DNA from: Salinibacterium sp. PAMC 21357 | GTDB taxonomy: Bacteria; Actinomycetota; Actinomycetes; Actinomycetales; Microbacteriaceae | DNA length: 64,000 bases | Reading direction: 5' to 3' | NCBI RefSeq assembly: GCF_000247645.1 | Contig: NZ_AHWA01000004.1 | Coordinates: 868,001 to 932,000, forward strand | Notes under the pieces: generated by a model | What the model was told of the DNA's origin: nothing | Databases searched by the model: none | The model's input: the letters and a program-made list of their open reading frames with translations, nothing else | Part shown: piece by piece, positions 18,289 to 28,900 of the stretch | How the letters are laid out: each line of letters begins with the position of its first letter | Position numbering within the stretch: the first letter of the stretch is position 1 | Translations under genes and position numbers: made by a program

Positions 18289-19323
18289 ATGGAAAGCACG
18301 AAAGCACAGCGTCCAACGCTGAACGACGTCGCGCAGCATGCCGGCGTCTCTATCGCTACCGCGTCGAAAGCGCTCAACGGGCGCAGCGACGTGGCAGCTT
18401 CCACGCGTGCCCGAATCGAAGCCGCCATCGAAGCGACCGGCTACGGCGCCGGTCGCCCTCGGGGCGCTGCCGCAGCGCCGACGATCGAATTTCTCGTCGA
18501 CAAACTCACCAGTCCTTACGCGATGGAGATTTTGCGCGGCGTCACCCTCGCTGCCGAAGAGGCTGGAATCGATGTTGTCGTCGGCCGTTTTCGACCCAGC
18601 CCCCACAAGTCGGATCAGGATGTGATTCGCCGCCTCAATCGATCGGGGCGCGTGGGGGCCATCATCCTCACGGTCGATATGTCAGAGGCTACCCATCAAG
18701 CGATCTCTCGATCAGCTTTCCCGATCGTACTCATCGACCCTCTGCGCATGGACGAGTCGTCGGTTGCTTCGGTCGGCTCCACCAACTGGATCGGGGGCCG
18801 CAGCGCGACGGAGCACCTCATTGGCCTCGGCCACAGAAACATTGCGATCATTGGCGGCCCGGCGGAATCCCTCAGCGCCCGCGCCCGCGTCGATGGCTTT
18901 CGGTCCGCAGCGGATGCAGCAGGGCTGACTATCCCCGGCGATTTCATCACCCACACGAGCTTCGATCACGATGCCGCCGAGCTCATCGCCCACGAGCTGC
19001 TGAGTCGCACCGATCGCCCCACTGCCATTGTTGCCTCGAGTGATGCGCAGGCGATGGGGGTGCTGGAAGCTGCGCGCCAGCTAGACATCCGCGTGCCCGA
19101 GCACCTGAGCCTTGTTGGCTATGACGACACCTATGTGGCGTCGTGGGCGAATCCTCCGCTGACCTGTGTTTACCAGCCGTTGCAGGATATCGGCAGGGTG
19201 GCTCTTCGCACCGTGCAACAGCTTTCCGCGGGTGAGCATCTCGACTCTCATCACATCGAACTCGCTACCCGACTCGTCGTCCGTGAATCAACGGCACCGC
19301 CTTCAGACAGGAACCACTCTTGA
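18289..19323 (+). CDS. LacI-family transcriptional regulator
   Basis: 344 residues. The N-terminal PTLNDVAQHAGVSIATASKALNGRSDVAASTRARI is the LacI helix-turn-helix and hinge. The rest is a periplasmic-binding-like sensor (IEFLVDKLTSPYAMEILRG, GLGHRNIAIIGGP, IVASSDAQAMGVLEAARQLDIRVPEHLSLVGYDDT). It is divergent from the ABC operon and overlaps the glycosidase start, so it most likely represses both units until a sugar or glycoside appears. Confidence 0.96.
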   Translation: MESTKAQRPTLNDVAQHAGVSIATASKALNGRSDVAASTRARIEAAIEATGYGAGRPRGAAAAPTIEFLVDKLTSPYAMEILRGVTLAAEEAGIDVVVGRFRPSPHKSDQDVIRRLNRSGRVGAIILTVDMSEATHQAISRSAFPIVLIDPLRMDESSVASVGSTNWIGGRSATEHLIGLGHRNIAIIGGPAESLSARARVDGFRSAADAAGLTIPGDFITHTSFDHDAAELIAHELLSRTDRPTAIVASSDAQAMGVLEAARQLDIRVPEHLSLVGYDDTYVASWANPPLTCVYQPLQDIGRVALRTVQQLSAGEHLDSHHIELATRLVVRESTAPPSDRNHS

Positions 19324-21653
19324 CGACCTCCTCCCTTTCTTCCCCCCACGCTGCGGCTTGGCATGACACCTCTCTCTCTGACGAGCAGCGCGCAACCGCG
19401 GCACTGGAGGAGATGACGCTCGAAGAAAAGGTCGCGCAACTCGTCGGCTATTGGTTTGACAAGCGTGGCGCTGGCGAAGTCGTTGCCCCGATGCAAGACA
19501 CTCTCGGTGCCACCCGCCCGCCGTTCGATCAGGTTGCCCCTCTTGGGCTCGGTCACTTCACCCGCGTCATTGGCACTGAGCCCGGAACGGTCTCCGAAGT
19601 CACAGAACGGCTGAAGGAAAAGCAGCAACTGGTCGTGGATGCTTCGCGACTCGGCATCCCCGTTATTGCCCACGAAGAATGCCTCACGGGAGTCAACTCA
19701 TTGGGGGCGACGGTCTACCCGGCTCCGCTCGCGTGGGGAGCAACCTTCGATCCCGCTCTCGCCAAAAAGGTGGGCGAAACGATCGGCGCCGACCTTCGGG
19801 CTCTCGGGATACATCAGGGCCTCTCACCGGTGCTGGATGTCGTGCGCGACTACCGCTGGGGCCGCGTTGAGGAAACGATCGGCGAGGACCCCGTTCTCGT
19901 GGCCGCCGTCGGTTCTGCGTACACCAGCGGTTTGGAAGCCAGTGGCCTCATCGCCACATTGAAGCACTTTGTGGCATATTCGGCGTCTGCCTCGGGGCGT
20001 AATCACGCCCCCGTCTCGGCGGGTCCGCGTGAGATCGCCGATGTCATGCTGGTGCCGTTCGAGCTCGCCGTGCGTGACAGCGGCGTGCGCTCAGTAATGA
20101 ACTCCTACAGCGATATCGACGGCGTTCCCATTGCCGCCGATCGGGCGCTCCTCACCGGGCTCCTTCGCGACGAGTGGGGTTTCACCGGAACAGTCATCTC
20201 TGACTACTGGGCCATCGCCTTCCTCGCCAGCGCCCACGGGGTTGCCGCTGACGCCGCTTCTGCTGGCGCGTTGTCGCTCGCGGCCGGCATGGATGTCGAA
20301 CTCCCCAACGGTATGTGCTTCCCTCCCCTCGTCGAAGCGGTGCGCTCAGGAAAGATGGACGAAGCTCTTGTCGATCGCGCGGTTCATCGCGTGCTCCTGC
20401 AGAAGGCACAGCTGGGTCTCCTCGACGAAAACCCCGAAACGGGCGGTCGGGTCATCGATCTCGACTCCGCTGACAACCGAGCGCTCGCTCGCACTGTGGC
20501 AGAAGCATCCATCGTGCTATTGCGCAATGATGACGACGTTCTGCCCCTCGCTCCCGAATTCTCGGGTCGCATCGCCGTACTCGGCCCGATGGCCGCTGAT
20601 CCACGAACGCTGCTCGGCTGCTACTCGTACCCCGTGCATGTTCTGCCGCGCTACCCGCAATTCGGACTGGGCATCGAGGTTCCGTCGTTCCTCGAGGCAC
20701 TGAGTGCCGAGTTCCCCCAGGCGACCGTCACTCACGAGGCTGGCGCCAGCATTCTCGGGCCGGAGACGGGCGACCTCGAGCGAGCTATCGAACTGGCCAA
20801 AGACGCCGACCTCGTCATCTTGACCGTGGGCGACCTGCCCGGAATGTTCGGTCGCGGAACCTCTGGTGAGGGATGCGACGCCGTCGATCTCGCGCTCCCC
20901 GGCACGCAGGCAGCACTCGTAAATGCGGTGCTCGACACCGGAGCGTCAGTGATTCTGGTCACCAACAGCGGACGCCCCTACGCCTTCACGTACGGTGACC
21001 GCGTGCGCACTGCGGTTCAGTCGTTCATCCCGGGCGAGGAAGGCGCTGGCGCCATCGTCGGCGTGCTCAGCGGGCGCGTGAACCCCGGCGGAAAGCTTCC
21101 CGTACAGATTCCGCACACGACCGGTGGTGGGCAGCACCTTTACCTAGGTGCACCACTCACCCGCACGATCGATAAGATCTCCAACCAGTCCACCTCACCG
21201 GCATTCGCCTTCGGCCACGGGCTCAGCTACACCACGTTTTCCCTCTCGTCGGCGGTGCTCGCCGACGAGTCCGTTGACATCGACGGCACGACCACAGTGT
21301 CGGTTGACGTGAAAAATACTGGCGCGGTCGCCGGCTCCGAGACCGTGCAGGTCTATCTCTCCGACCCCGTCGCCAGCGTGGCTCGCCCCGTTCAGAAACT
21401 CGTCGGCTTCGCGCGCGTTGCGCTTGAACCGAACGAATCGGCGCACATCACGTTCACGATTAGCCCGGAGCTCAGCGCGTACACGGGCATCGATCTGAAG
21501 CGCATCGTCGAGCCGGGCGAGCTGATTTTCAGCGTGGGAACGTCAAGCGCCGCTGTAATGGACGGGCTGTCGCTCGCCGTCACCGGCGAATCGCGAGTCG
21601 CCGGACACCACCGAATGATCATCTCCCCCGTCGACGTAGTCGTCGGAGGCTAA
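19320..21653 (+). CDS. Glycoside hydrolase family 3 (beta-glucosidase/beta-xylosidase-like)
   Basis: A 777-residue, probably intracellular enzyme (no signal peptide) using a TTG start that overlaps the lacI stop. The N-terminal TIM barrel includes IATLKHFVAYSA (the KH motif) and Asp295 in TVISDYWAI, the catalytic nucleophile. The alpha/beta sandwich follows (SIVLLRNDDDVLPL, AVLGPMAADPRTLLG). The C-terminus is a fibronectin type III-like domain from about residue 660 (VSVDVKNTGAVAGSETVQVYLSD). It releases terminal beta-linked sugars from imported oligosaccharides or glycosides, matching the ABC operon under the same regulator. Confidence 0.94.
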   Translation: MTTSSLSSPHAAAWHDTSLSDEQRATAALEEMTLEEKVAQLVGYWFDKRGAGEVVAPMQDTLGATRPPFDQVAPLGLGHFTRVIGTEPGTVSEVTERLKEKQQLVVDASRLGIPVIAHEECLTGVNSLGATVYPAPLAWGATFDPALAKKVGETIGADLRALGIHQGLSPVLDVVRDYRWGRVEETIGEDPVLVAAVGSAYTSGLEASGLIATLKHFVAYSASASGRNHAPVSAGPREIADVMLVPFELAVRDSGVRSVMNSYSDIDGVPIAADRALLTGLLRDEWGFTGTVISDYWAIAFLASAHGVAADAASAGALSLAAGMDVELPNGMCFPPLVEAVRSGKMDEALVDRAVHRVLLQKAQLGLLDENPETGGRVIDLDSADNRALARTVAEASIVLLRNDDDVLPLAPEFSGRIAVLGPMAADPRTLLGCYSYPVHVLPRYPQFGLGIEVPSFLEALSAEFPQATVTHEAGASILGPETGDLERAIELAKDADLVILTVGDLPGMFGRGTSGEGCDAVDLALPGTQAALVNAVLDTGASVILVTNSGRPYAFTYGDRVRTAVQSFIPGEEGAGAIVGVLSGRVNPGGKLPVQIPHTTGGGQHLYLGAPLTRTIDKISNQSTSPAFAFGHGLSYTTFSLSSAVLADESVDIDGTTTVSVDVKNTGAVAGSETVQVYLSDPVASVARPVQKLVGFARVALEPNESAHITFTISPELSAYTGIDLKRIVEPGELIFSVGTSSAAVMDGLSLAVTGESRVAGHHRMIISPVDVVVGG

Positions 21654-21668
21654 CGGCATCGAGCGGTG

Positions 21669-21735
21669 GGCTCGCGGCACGCTCGCGCTCAGCTCAGCTC
21701 AGCTAAGTTGAGGGCGAGATCGAGCGGCGCGAGCC
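21669..21735. terminator. Inverted repeat between the GH3 and TrmH genes
   Basis: GGCTCGCG near 21669-21677 and CGCGAGCC near 21728-21735 could pair over a long loop that also contains a short CTCAGCT/AGTTGAG pairing. The site lies between convergent genes. A bidirectional terminator is plausible, but the geometry is loose. Confidence 0.3.
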
Positions 21736-22370
21736 TACTTCGTGAAGCTGACGTGCTGGGTGATCCAGTTGTGCATCGCAACGGCAGCCGCGGCTGATGC
21801 GTTGATCGATCGGGTCGAACCGAACTGGCTGATCTCCACGATATCCGTGGCGGCGTCGATGGCTTCGGGCGAAAGCCCGGGGCCCTCTTGCCCGAAGAGC
21901 AGCACGCAGCGCTTCGGCATCTCGAACGTCTCGATGATGACGCTGCCGGGCACGTTATCGATCGCAATGATCGGCAGGTCGTTGGCTTCGGTCCACTCCA
22001 CGAAGGCCGCGACATCCGGGTGATGCAGCACGTGCTGGTAGCGGTCAGTGACCATGGCGCCGCGTTTGTTCCAGCGCCGCCGCCCAATGATGTGCACGGT
22101 GTCGGCACCGAACGCGTTGGCGCTGCGCACGATGGAACCGATGTTCATGTCGTGCTGCCAGTTCTCGATGGCAACGTGGAACGGATGACGTGTCACGTCG
22201 AGATCGGCAACGATCGCTTCCATGTTCCAGTAGCGATACCGGTCGACGACGTTGCGGCTATCGCCGCGTTCGAGCAGGGCAGGATCGTAGTGGGCATCGG
22301 TGGGCAGTTCGCCCCGCCAGGGCCCCACGCCGTTGGTCGACAGTTCGACGCTGGGGTTCGGTTCAGTCAC
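21735..22370 (-). CDS. TrmH/SpoU-family RNA 2'-O-methyltransferase
   Basis: 211 residues from the GTG at 22370; an in-frame upstream start at 22442 is possible but encodes an unconserved extension. The SPOUT knot motifs are clear: NIGSIVRSANAFGADTVHIIG (motif 1), LLFGQEGPGLS (motif 2) and ISQFGSTRSINASAAAAVAMH (motif 3). It methylates a ribose in tRNA or rRNA with SAM; the target base is not inferable. Confidence 0.92.
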   Translation of the reverse strand: MTEPNPSVELSTNGVGPWRGELPTDAHYDPALLERGDSRNVVDRYRYWNMEAIVADLDVTRHPFHVAIENWQHDMNIGSIVRSANAFGADTVHIIGRRRWNKRGAMVTDRYQHVLHHPDVAAFVEWTEANDLPIIAIDNVPGSVIIETFEMPKRCVLLFGQEGPGLSPEAIDAATDIVEISQFGSTRSINASAAAAVAMHNWITQHVSFTK

Positions 22371-22477
22371 CGTTCCACGATACTCGTCACAGGTCACGCC
22401 GGAGTACCGTCGCGCCGTCGTACCGGTTGACGCGACGGCCACGTCCTCGAAGCCGCTAGGCGCAGTGCCTATGCCGC

Positions 22478-22930
22478 CTAGCTTTCGTAGCGCTCGACCC
22501 GAAGCACGCAGCTGAGTTCATCTTCAGCAACCGGGATCGCGATGGTCCAGTCTGCTGAGGCGCCAGGCTCGGTGACGTCAACATCCACTTGAGTGAGGGC
22601 ACGGGTGTCATTGGCACCGTTGAGCAGCGACACGTAAATGCGGTAGGTCACAGCGGTGTCAGTCGAGTTGATGACGCTGCCCGAAACAGTCCACTCGTCT
22701 CCAGCCCGTTCGCACACGTCGACGGTGGAGTCGGCGAGAGCACCCTGAAGGTTCTCTCCCGTTCCGGGAGCATCCTGAATATCGGTGATGCCGGGAGTCT
22801 GTTCGGCAGCAGCGGAGCTTTCCGTCGGCTCGGGCTGTGCCTCGGTGCCGTTGTTTGTGCACCCCGCCAGCGTGAGCGCGAGGATCGCCAAAGGAACAGT
22901 GGTGGCGACTAGTCGTGTGCGGAGCTTCAT
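22478..22930 (-). CDS. Small lipoprotein coupled to the giant surface protein
   Basis: 150 residues: signal peptide with lipobox LAGC (Cys24), a Pro/Glu/Ser linker, then a compact domain of about 80 residues (WTVSGSVINSTDTAVTYRIYVSLLN..., SADWTIAIP) with two Cys (VCERAG, SCVLRV). The pattern resembles FxLYD-type immunoglobulin-like domains, but I do not assign a family. Its ATG overlaps the stop of the giant surface protein as ATGA, implying translational coupling and possibly a partner role at the membrane. Confidence 0.8.
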   Translation of the reverse strand: MKLRTRLVATTVPLAILALTLAGCTNNGTEAQPEPTESSAAAEQTPGITDIQDAPGTGENLQGALADSTVDVCERAGDEWTVSGSVINSTDTAVTYRIYVSLLNGANDTRALTQVDVDVTEPGASADWTIAIPVAEDELSCVLRVERYES

Positions 22931-25900
22931 GATTCTTCCTGTCGTTGTCTTCTGCGTGCGAGCAGGATCAGCGCGAGGCCGGCGAGCAGTGTGCCCAACC
23001 CGGTTGCGAGCGTTCCTCGGGGGTCTGACCCAGTGTAAGAGAGTGCCTTGGTCGGTAGCTGCAAACTCGTTTGCGCGGTAGCGAAGACCGGGTCACCCGA
23101 GTTGATTTCGGTGCTCGTGACCGTCGCGGTCTCGAACAGCAGCGTTCCGGCATCGCTTTCGCGGATGACGTAGGTCGCCGTTGCCGTGATCGACTGCCCC
23201 GGAGCAAGCACTCCGACTGCGCCCGGCCACGCGCCATAGCGCAGAGCTGAGAGCCCGATGCGAGGATCGGCGATCGACACATTCGTGAGGGGCAACGTTC
23301 CCGTGTTTGTGGCCACGTACGTGAAGGTCACGACATCACCCGGGAAGCCCTGTTGGCCGGCCGCCAGTGCTCCCGAGAGCGTCAGTGCGATTGCCGGCAC
23401 GTTCGGGATTGGCAGCACATTCGTTGCCGATTCTGGCGCGATCGCGCCCGATGGCGCGTTGGCGTCAACGGTGGCAACGTTGGTGGTTTGTTCGACATCC
23501 ACATCAGCCTGAGTGATCGCGTAGGTCGCTGTTGCCACGACCTTCTGCCCCGGAGCCAATTCGCCCGGTGTACCAGGCCAGGTGTAGCTCAGCGGCGAAA
23601 TGCCCGTTTTGAGATCGCTGATCACTACAGCGGTGAGGGTGACGTTACCGGTGTTGACGACCTCGATACGGTAGTTCACCGTGGCACCCTGCTGGGCGAA
23701 CGTCGCGAACGAGCTTGTCTTGGCGATGGTCATTGACGGGTTCTCGACAATCGGTGTTGAGCCGAGAGCGGCATCGGAGACGAGAGCCCCTACGACCGGC
23801 GTGCCCGTGGTCGATGCTTCGGAGCTAATCGAGCCAGCATCCACATCGGCCTGTGTGAGCACATAGGCCGCCGTTGCGGTTGCCGATTCGCCCGGCGCCA
23901 GAACGCCAGTCGCCTTCGGCCACACGATCGTGATCCCGCTGAGACGGAGTTGATCGTCGGAGACAGTCACACCGTTGAGCGTGACGTCACCGTTGTTCGT
24001 GACCACGAAACTGAACTGCACGGTGTCGCCCGCCTTGCCCGTGGCGCCCGCCGCCAGCACCTGCGACTTCGTAATGTCGATGACCGGTGTTCCCAGTGCG
24101 GTTGGTGTGACCACAGTGTTCGAGGCGTCTCGGATGTTGTCGCCAGCCGGGTTCTTCGAGGTTACGCTGGCCGTGTTCGAGGTCGAACCAGCATCGAAGT
24201 CTGCCTGGGTCACTTGGTAGCTGCCCGTCGCCGTGACGGACTGTCCCGGCGCCAAGGTTCCGGATGCCGCCGGCCAAGTGCCATAGACGACAGCTGCTTC
24301 GCCAAGCTTCGGGTCTGCCACCGCAACTCCGGTCACCGTGTTTTGGCCGGTGTTCTGCACCGTAAAGGTGTAATCGATCCACGATCCAATAACCGCAGAG
24401 CCGCCGCCGCGAACAGCACCCGTCTTGCCGATATCAATACTCGATAGAGCTTGGATGAGCGGCACCACGGTCACCGCAGAATCTGAGTCGACGGCGGTTG
24501 CGGCTGGAGAGTTGCCCTCTCCGGTCGCGACGTTGCGCACTTCGCCAGCGTCGACATCCGCTTGGTCAACAAGGCGCGTTGCCGTGATCGTAACGACTTC
24601 TCCGGGAGCGAGAACGCCCGGTGTTGCCGGGGTCGGCCACGTGTAGACAAAGTCGGTGAGGCCCGGAATGGTATTCGCGAGCGTCACGCCGTTGAGAGTG
24701 ACATTTCCGTTGTTGGCGATTCGGAAGCTGTAGTTCATGCCGTCGCCGAGCACTCCGGTTGCGCCCGTTGCGAGCGCTGCCGTGTGAGTGGTCACGATCG
24801 ACGGGGTGGCCGACTCGGTCGGGTTGTTGACCGTGTTCGAAACGCCACGAACTTCGTCGCCATTGGGCGCAGTTCCGACGGCGGTTGCCGTGTTCTCTAC
24901 CGTGCCCTTATCAACGTCGGCCTGAGTGACCGTGTACACGACCGAACCGATGGCTTGCTCGTTCGGGCCGAGAATACCGGTCGCCGACGGGAACTTGAGG
25001 TCGGAAGGCACTACATCGATCAGCTGGTCAATGACTCCGACGAGACGCAGGGTCACGTTTCCGGTGTTCTTCACGATGAAGCTGTAGGTGATTTTTGAGC
25101 CGACTTCGCCCGAACCAGAAGTCATGACGCCCGATTTCTCGGCCGTGATGCTGGGACTGGATGCTGCCGTCACTTCGCGGTCAACACTCGAGTTCGCCGT
25201 GATGACGTCGCCGCCGGGCGTCACACCGCGGGCGGATGCCGTGTTGTCGATGTAACCGCGGTCCACGTCATCCTGTTCGATGGCATAGGTGGCGCTGGCA
25301 GTTGCCTTTTCACCCGGGGCGAGCACGCCGGCGTTGACCGGCCAGACGATCGAGTTGATCGAGACGTTGTCGATGCTGTCAGCAATCGTCACCGTGCGCA
25401 GCGTGACGTTGCTGAGGTTGGTGACAACAATCGTGTAGTTGACAGTGTCACCGGGACCGTTGTCGCCGGCCACCGCCAACTCACTTGATTTCGTGACCTG
25501 CAGCAGTCCGGCAGCAGCCAGCGCGACGGTTGCCGGAGCAGTGGCTGTCGCTGCGGCGCCGACGGAAGGGGTACCCGTTCCGGTGACGACACTCGATACT
25601 GCACCGGTGTCGATATCGGTCTGAGTCAGTACTTGCACCCGAACGGCCGTGACGATGTCACCGGGAGCGAGTTCACCCGCGGTTCCCGGCCAGCTGTAGT
25701 CCCCAGCCGGAAGCGAACCGAGGAAGTCGCTCAACTCAACGCCAGTCAGCGTCACGTTGCTGGAGCTCGTGAAGGTGTAGTTCCAGGTGACCGTGTCTCC
25801 GACAACCGCGGGGCCGGCGTTCGTCAAAGCGCCAACGTTAGTGACCGAGACCACAACATTCGGGGCTTCAGTGGGCACCTGCGTCGTGTTCGAGACCGCC

Positions 25901-28900
25901 GCGATGGGGTCGCCGCGCACCGGGGTTGCCGTGGCACTCGCGGTGTTTTCTACATAGCCGCGGTCGACATCCGTCTGACGGATGAGGTAGCTCGCTGTAG
26001 CGGTAACCGTGTCGTTGGGGGCAAGAGTTTCCGTCGAGGTCGGCCACTGCACGTCCGGCGTGGTCATTCCGGGCAGCAGGTCGGCGACCGCGATCGAGCC
26101 GATCGTCACGTTGCCGGTGTTGCGAACCTCGAACGAGAAGTTGACGGTGTCGCCCAGCGCGTTGTCGCCAACAACGGCAACCTCGCCCGATTTCACGACA
26201 GTCATGCTCGGTTGCGCCTCAATGGTGGGAATCCGAACTCGGTTAGGGGTTGCCGGGACCCAAATGGCGCCCGGCGCGTAGGCACCGACAGAGGCGACGC
26301 TTTCGATATAGCCGCGGTCGATATCCACCTGTGTGAGCTGAATCGACGCTACGCCGACGACGGTCGACCCCACGGGCACCGTTTGCGGCGATGAGGGGAT
26401 TGGCCATTCGATATCGGGGTTGGTCAGCCCGCCGGGCTCATCGACCAACATGCCGCCGGTGAGCGTGACGTTTCCGGTGTTGGTGGCTTCGAGCCGGTAG
26501 TCGACCCAATCTCCCACCTGGCCGAGAGCGGCATCCCGAAGTTCGCCCCAGAGGAAGGCTTCGAGCGCACCCTGTGCGGCGATCGGAACCGTTGCGGACG
26601 CAGTCTGAGTGAGAGCCGTCCCCGACGGCGCTATCGCGTCACCACGCACCGTATTGATCGCGGCACCCGTGTCGATGTCAGTTTGAGTGAGCGAGTAGGT
26701 TGCGGTTGCCGTCACGATCTCGCCGGGCTCAAGGGTGCCCGCGGTGGCCGTGGGCCAAGAGAATGTCAGGGCGGATACCGTGCTCACGCCGTCGACGAGA
26801 TCAACGCCGGTCAGAGTCTGGTTTCCGGTGTTCTTCAGCGTAAAGCTGTAGTTCACCGTGTCGTCGGCGAATCCTGTCGAACCGGGTTCCAGGGCTCCAC
26901 TCTTAGTGACGAGGATGCCCGGGGCGGCGGTGGCCGTCGCGGTCGATCGGGTCGCTTCGTCGCTCACTACGGCCACGCCAGTCGGTGAAAGACCGTCGGC
27001 TGTTACCGTATTGTCGACCCGGCCAAGGTTCACATCAGCTTGAGTTATCGCATAGGTAGCAGTAGCTGTGGCGCTCTCACCGGGAGCGAGCACGCCGTTC
27101 TCGCCGGGCCACTTAACCAACGGTTCACTAAGCCCGATCAGCGGATCGTCAATCATGACTGAAGCCACCGTGACGTTTCCGGTGTTCGTCACCGCAAAGG
27201 TGTAGGTGACGATGCTGCCCACATCAGCGGGAGCGGCAGCGCTCGATGTCTTAGTTACGGCAAGCCCCGGAGCAGGCAGCTCAACTGTAGTGAGCGTCAC
27301 CGGCGAGCTCACCGAGATGGTGTCGCCGACCGGGGGCTTACCGCTGGCGGTCGCCACATTAGAAACACTGCCGCGGTCTACATCGGCCTGAGTAATGGTG
27401 TAATTCGCGGTGGCGGTGACGATATCGCCCGGCGCCAGCACCTTGGGAGTTCCTGGCCACACGAATGCGAGGTCATTGACCCCGGCCAACGCATCGACGA
27501 GATCAACGAGCGACAGCGTCACGTTTCCCGTGTTCTCGACGGAGAATGCGTAATCGATGACATCGCCAGCAGCGCCATCAGCGCGGAAAGCGCCGCTCTT
27601 GGTAACAGCCATGCCCGGTTGCGAAGCCAGCACCACCGATGCCGTCGCCGGGTTACTGACGGGGTCGCCGCGAGGCGGTGTTCCTGAACCAACGGCACTG
27701 TTTGCCACGGCGCCAGCATCGATCTGCGCCTGCGTCAGCAGCGAGGTCGCCGTCGCCGTCACGACATCCCCCGGAGCGAGCACGCCGTCGGCCGCCGGCC
27801 AGTCGTAGACCAAAGGCGCAACCATCGCGAGACCGTCGGTGATCTCCACCGCGGTGAGCGTGACGTTGCCAGTGTTCGTCAACGTAAAGCTCCAGTTGAC
27901 CTCATCATCGATATCGGCCCGGGCAGGATCCGCCAAGACACCACTCTTGGTCAACTCGAGCTCGGCACGAATCGTGTCTGTCGGCACAGTGCTCGGCTCA
28001 GAATCATCCGCCACCGCAGTATCGAAGGGGTCGAGACCGGCGGCGCTGGCGATATTCACTACCGCACCGGCATCCACATCAGTCTGGGTAATGTCATAGG
28101 TTGCTGTTGCCGTGGCACGTTGCCCCGGAGCCAGAACACCCGGTGTTGCCGGCGTGGGCCACACAATCGTGATGTCAGCAGCATCAATCAGGTCGTCGTT
28201 CAACGTGACGGAATCGATCGTGACATTGCCCGAGTTAAGAATCTCGAACCCATACGCGATGGAGTCTGCTTCGCTGGCCGTCCCTGTCGGTGTTCCCGTT
28301 TTGGTGACGGTCAAGTTCGGCGCGGCGAGCACCGTCGGCACGATGACCTCGTTCGAGTCCTGTTCTACCAGAACTCCCTTAGGTGTTTTCGCCGAAACAT
28401 CCGCAATGTTCGCGATGAATCCTCGATCGACGTCCACCTGCGTCAGGGTGTAAATGGCGATCCCCGACACCGACTCACCCGGGGGGATAACGCCCTGTTC
28501 TGCCGGAACCGGCCAAGTAATCGACTGCACAATCAGGCCATCGAGCGGGTCGACGAGCACGCCGCTGTTGAGCGTCACATTGCCCTTGTTGGTGACAACG
28601 AGGCGATACTCGATAACGTCTCCGACGGCTCCGACGCCGTTATCGCGGATGCTGGCGGACTTCAGCAGCGTCAGCAGCGCAGTCGGCGGAATGGTGACGG
28701 ATGCTGTTGCCACATTCTCAATGTCCGTACCGGCGGGAGTTGTTCCCGTAGCTTTCACGGTGTTGCCGACCACACCCGCGTCGACATCGGCTTGCGTGAG
28801 CGTGTAGCTCGCCACAGCGGTCACCACTTGGCCGGGCGCGAGTTCGCCATCAGTCGCCGTCGGCCACGAGTAAACCAGGTCCGTCACGGTGGGAGTGAGG

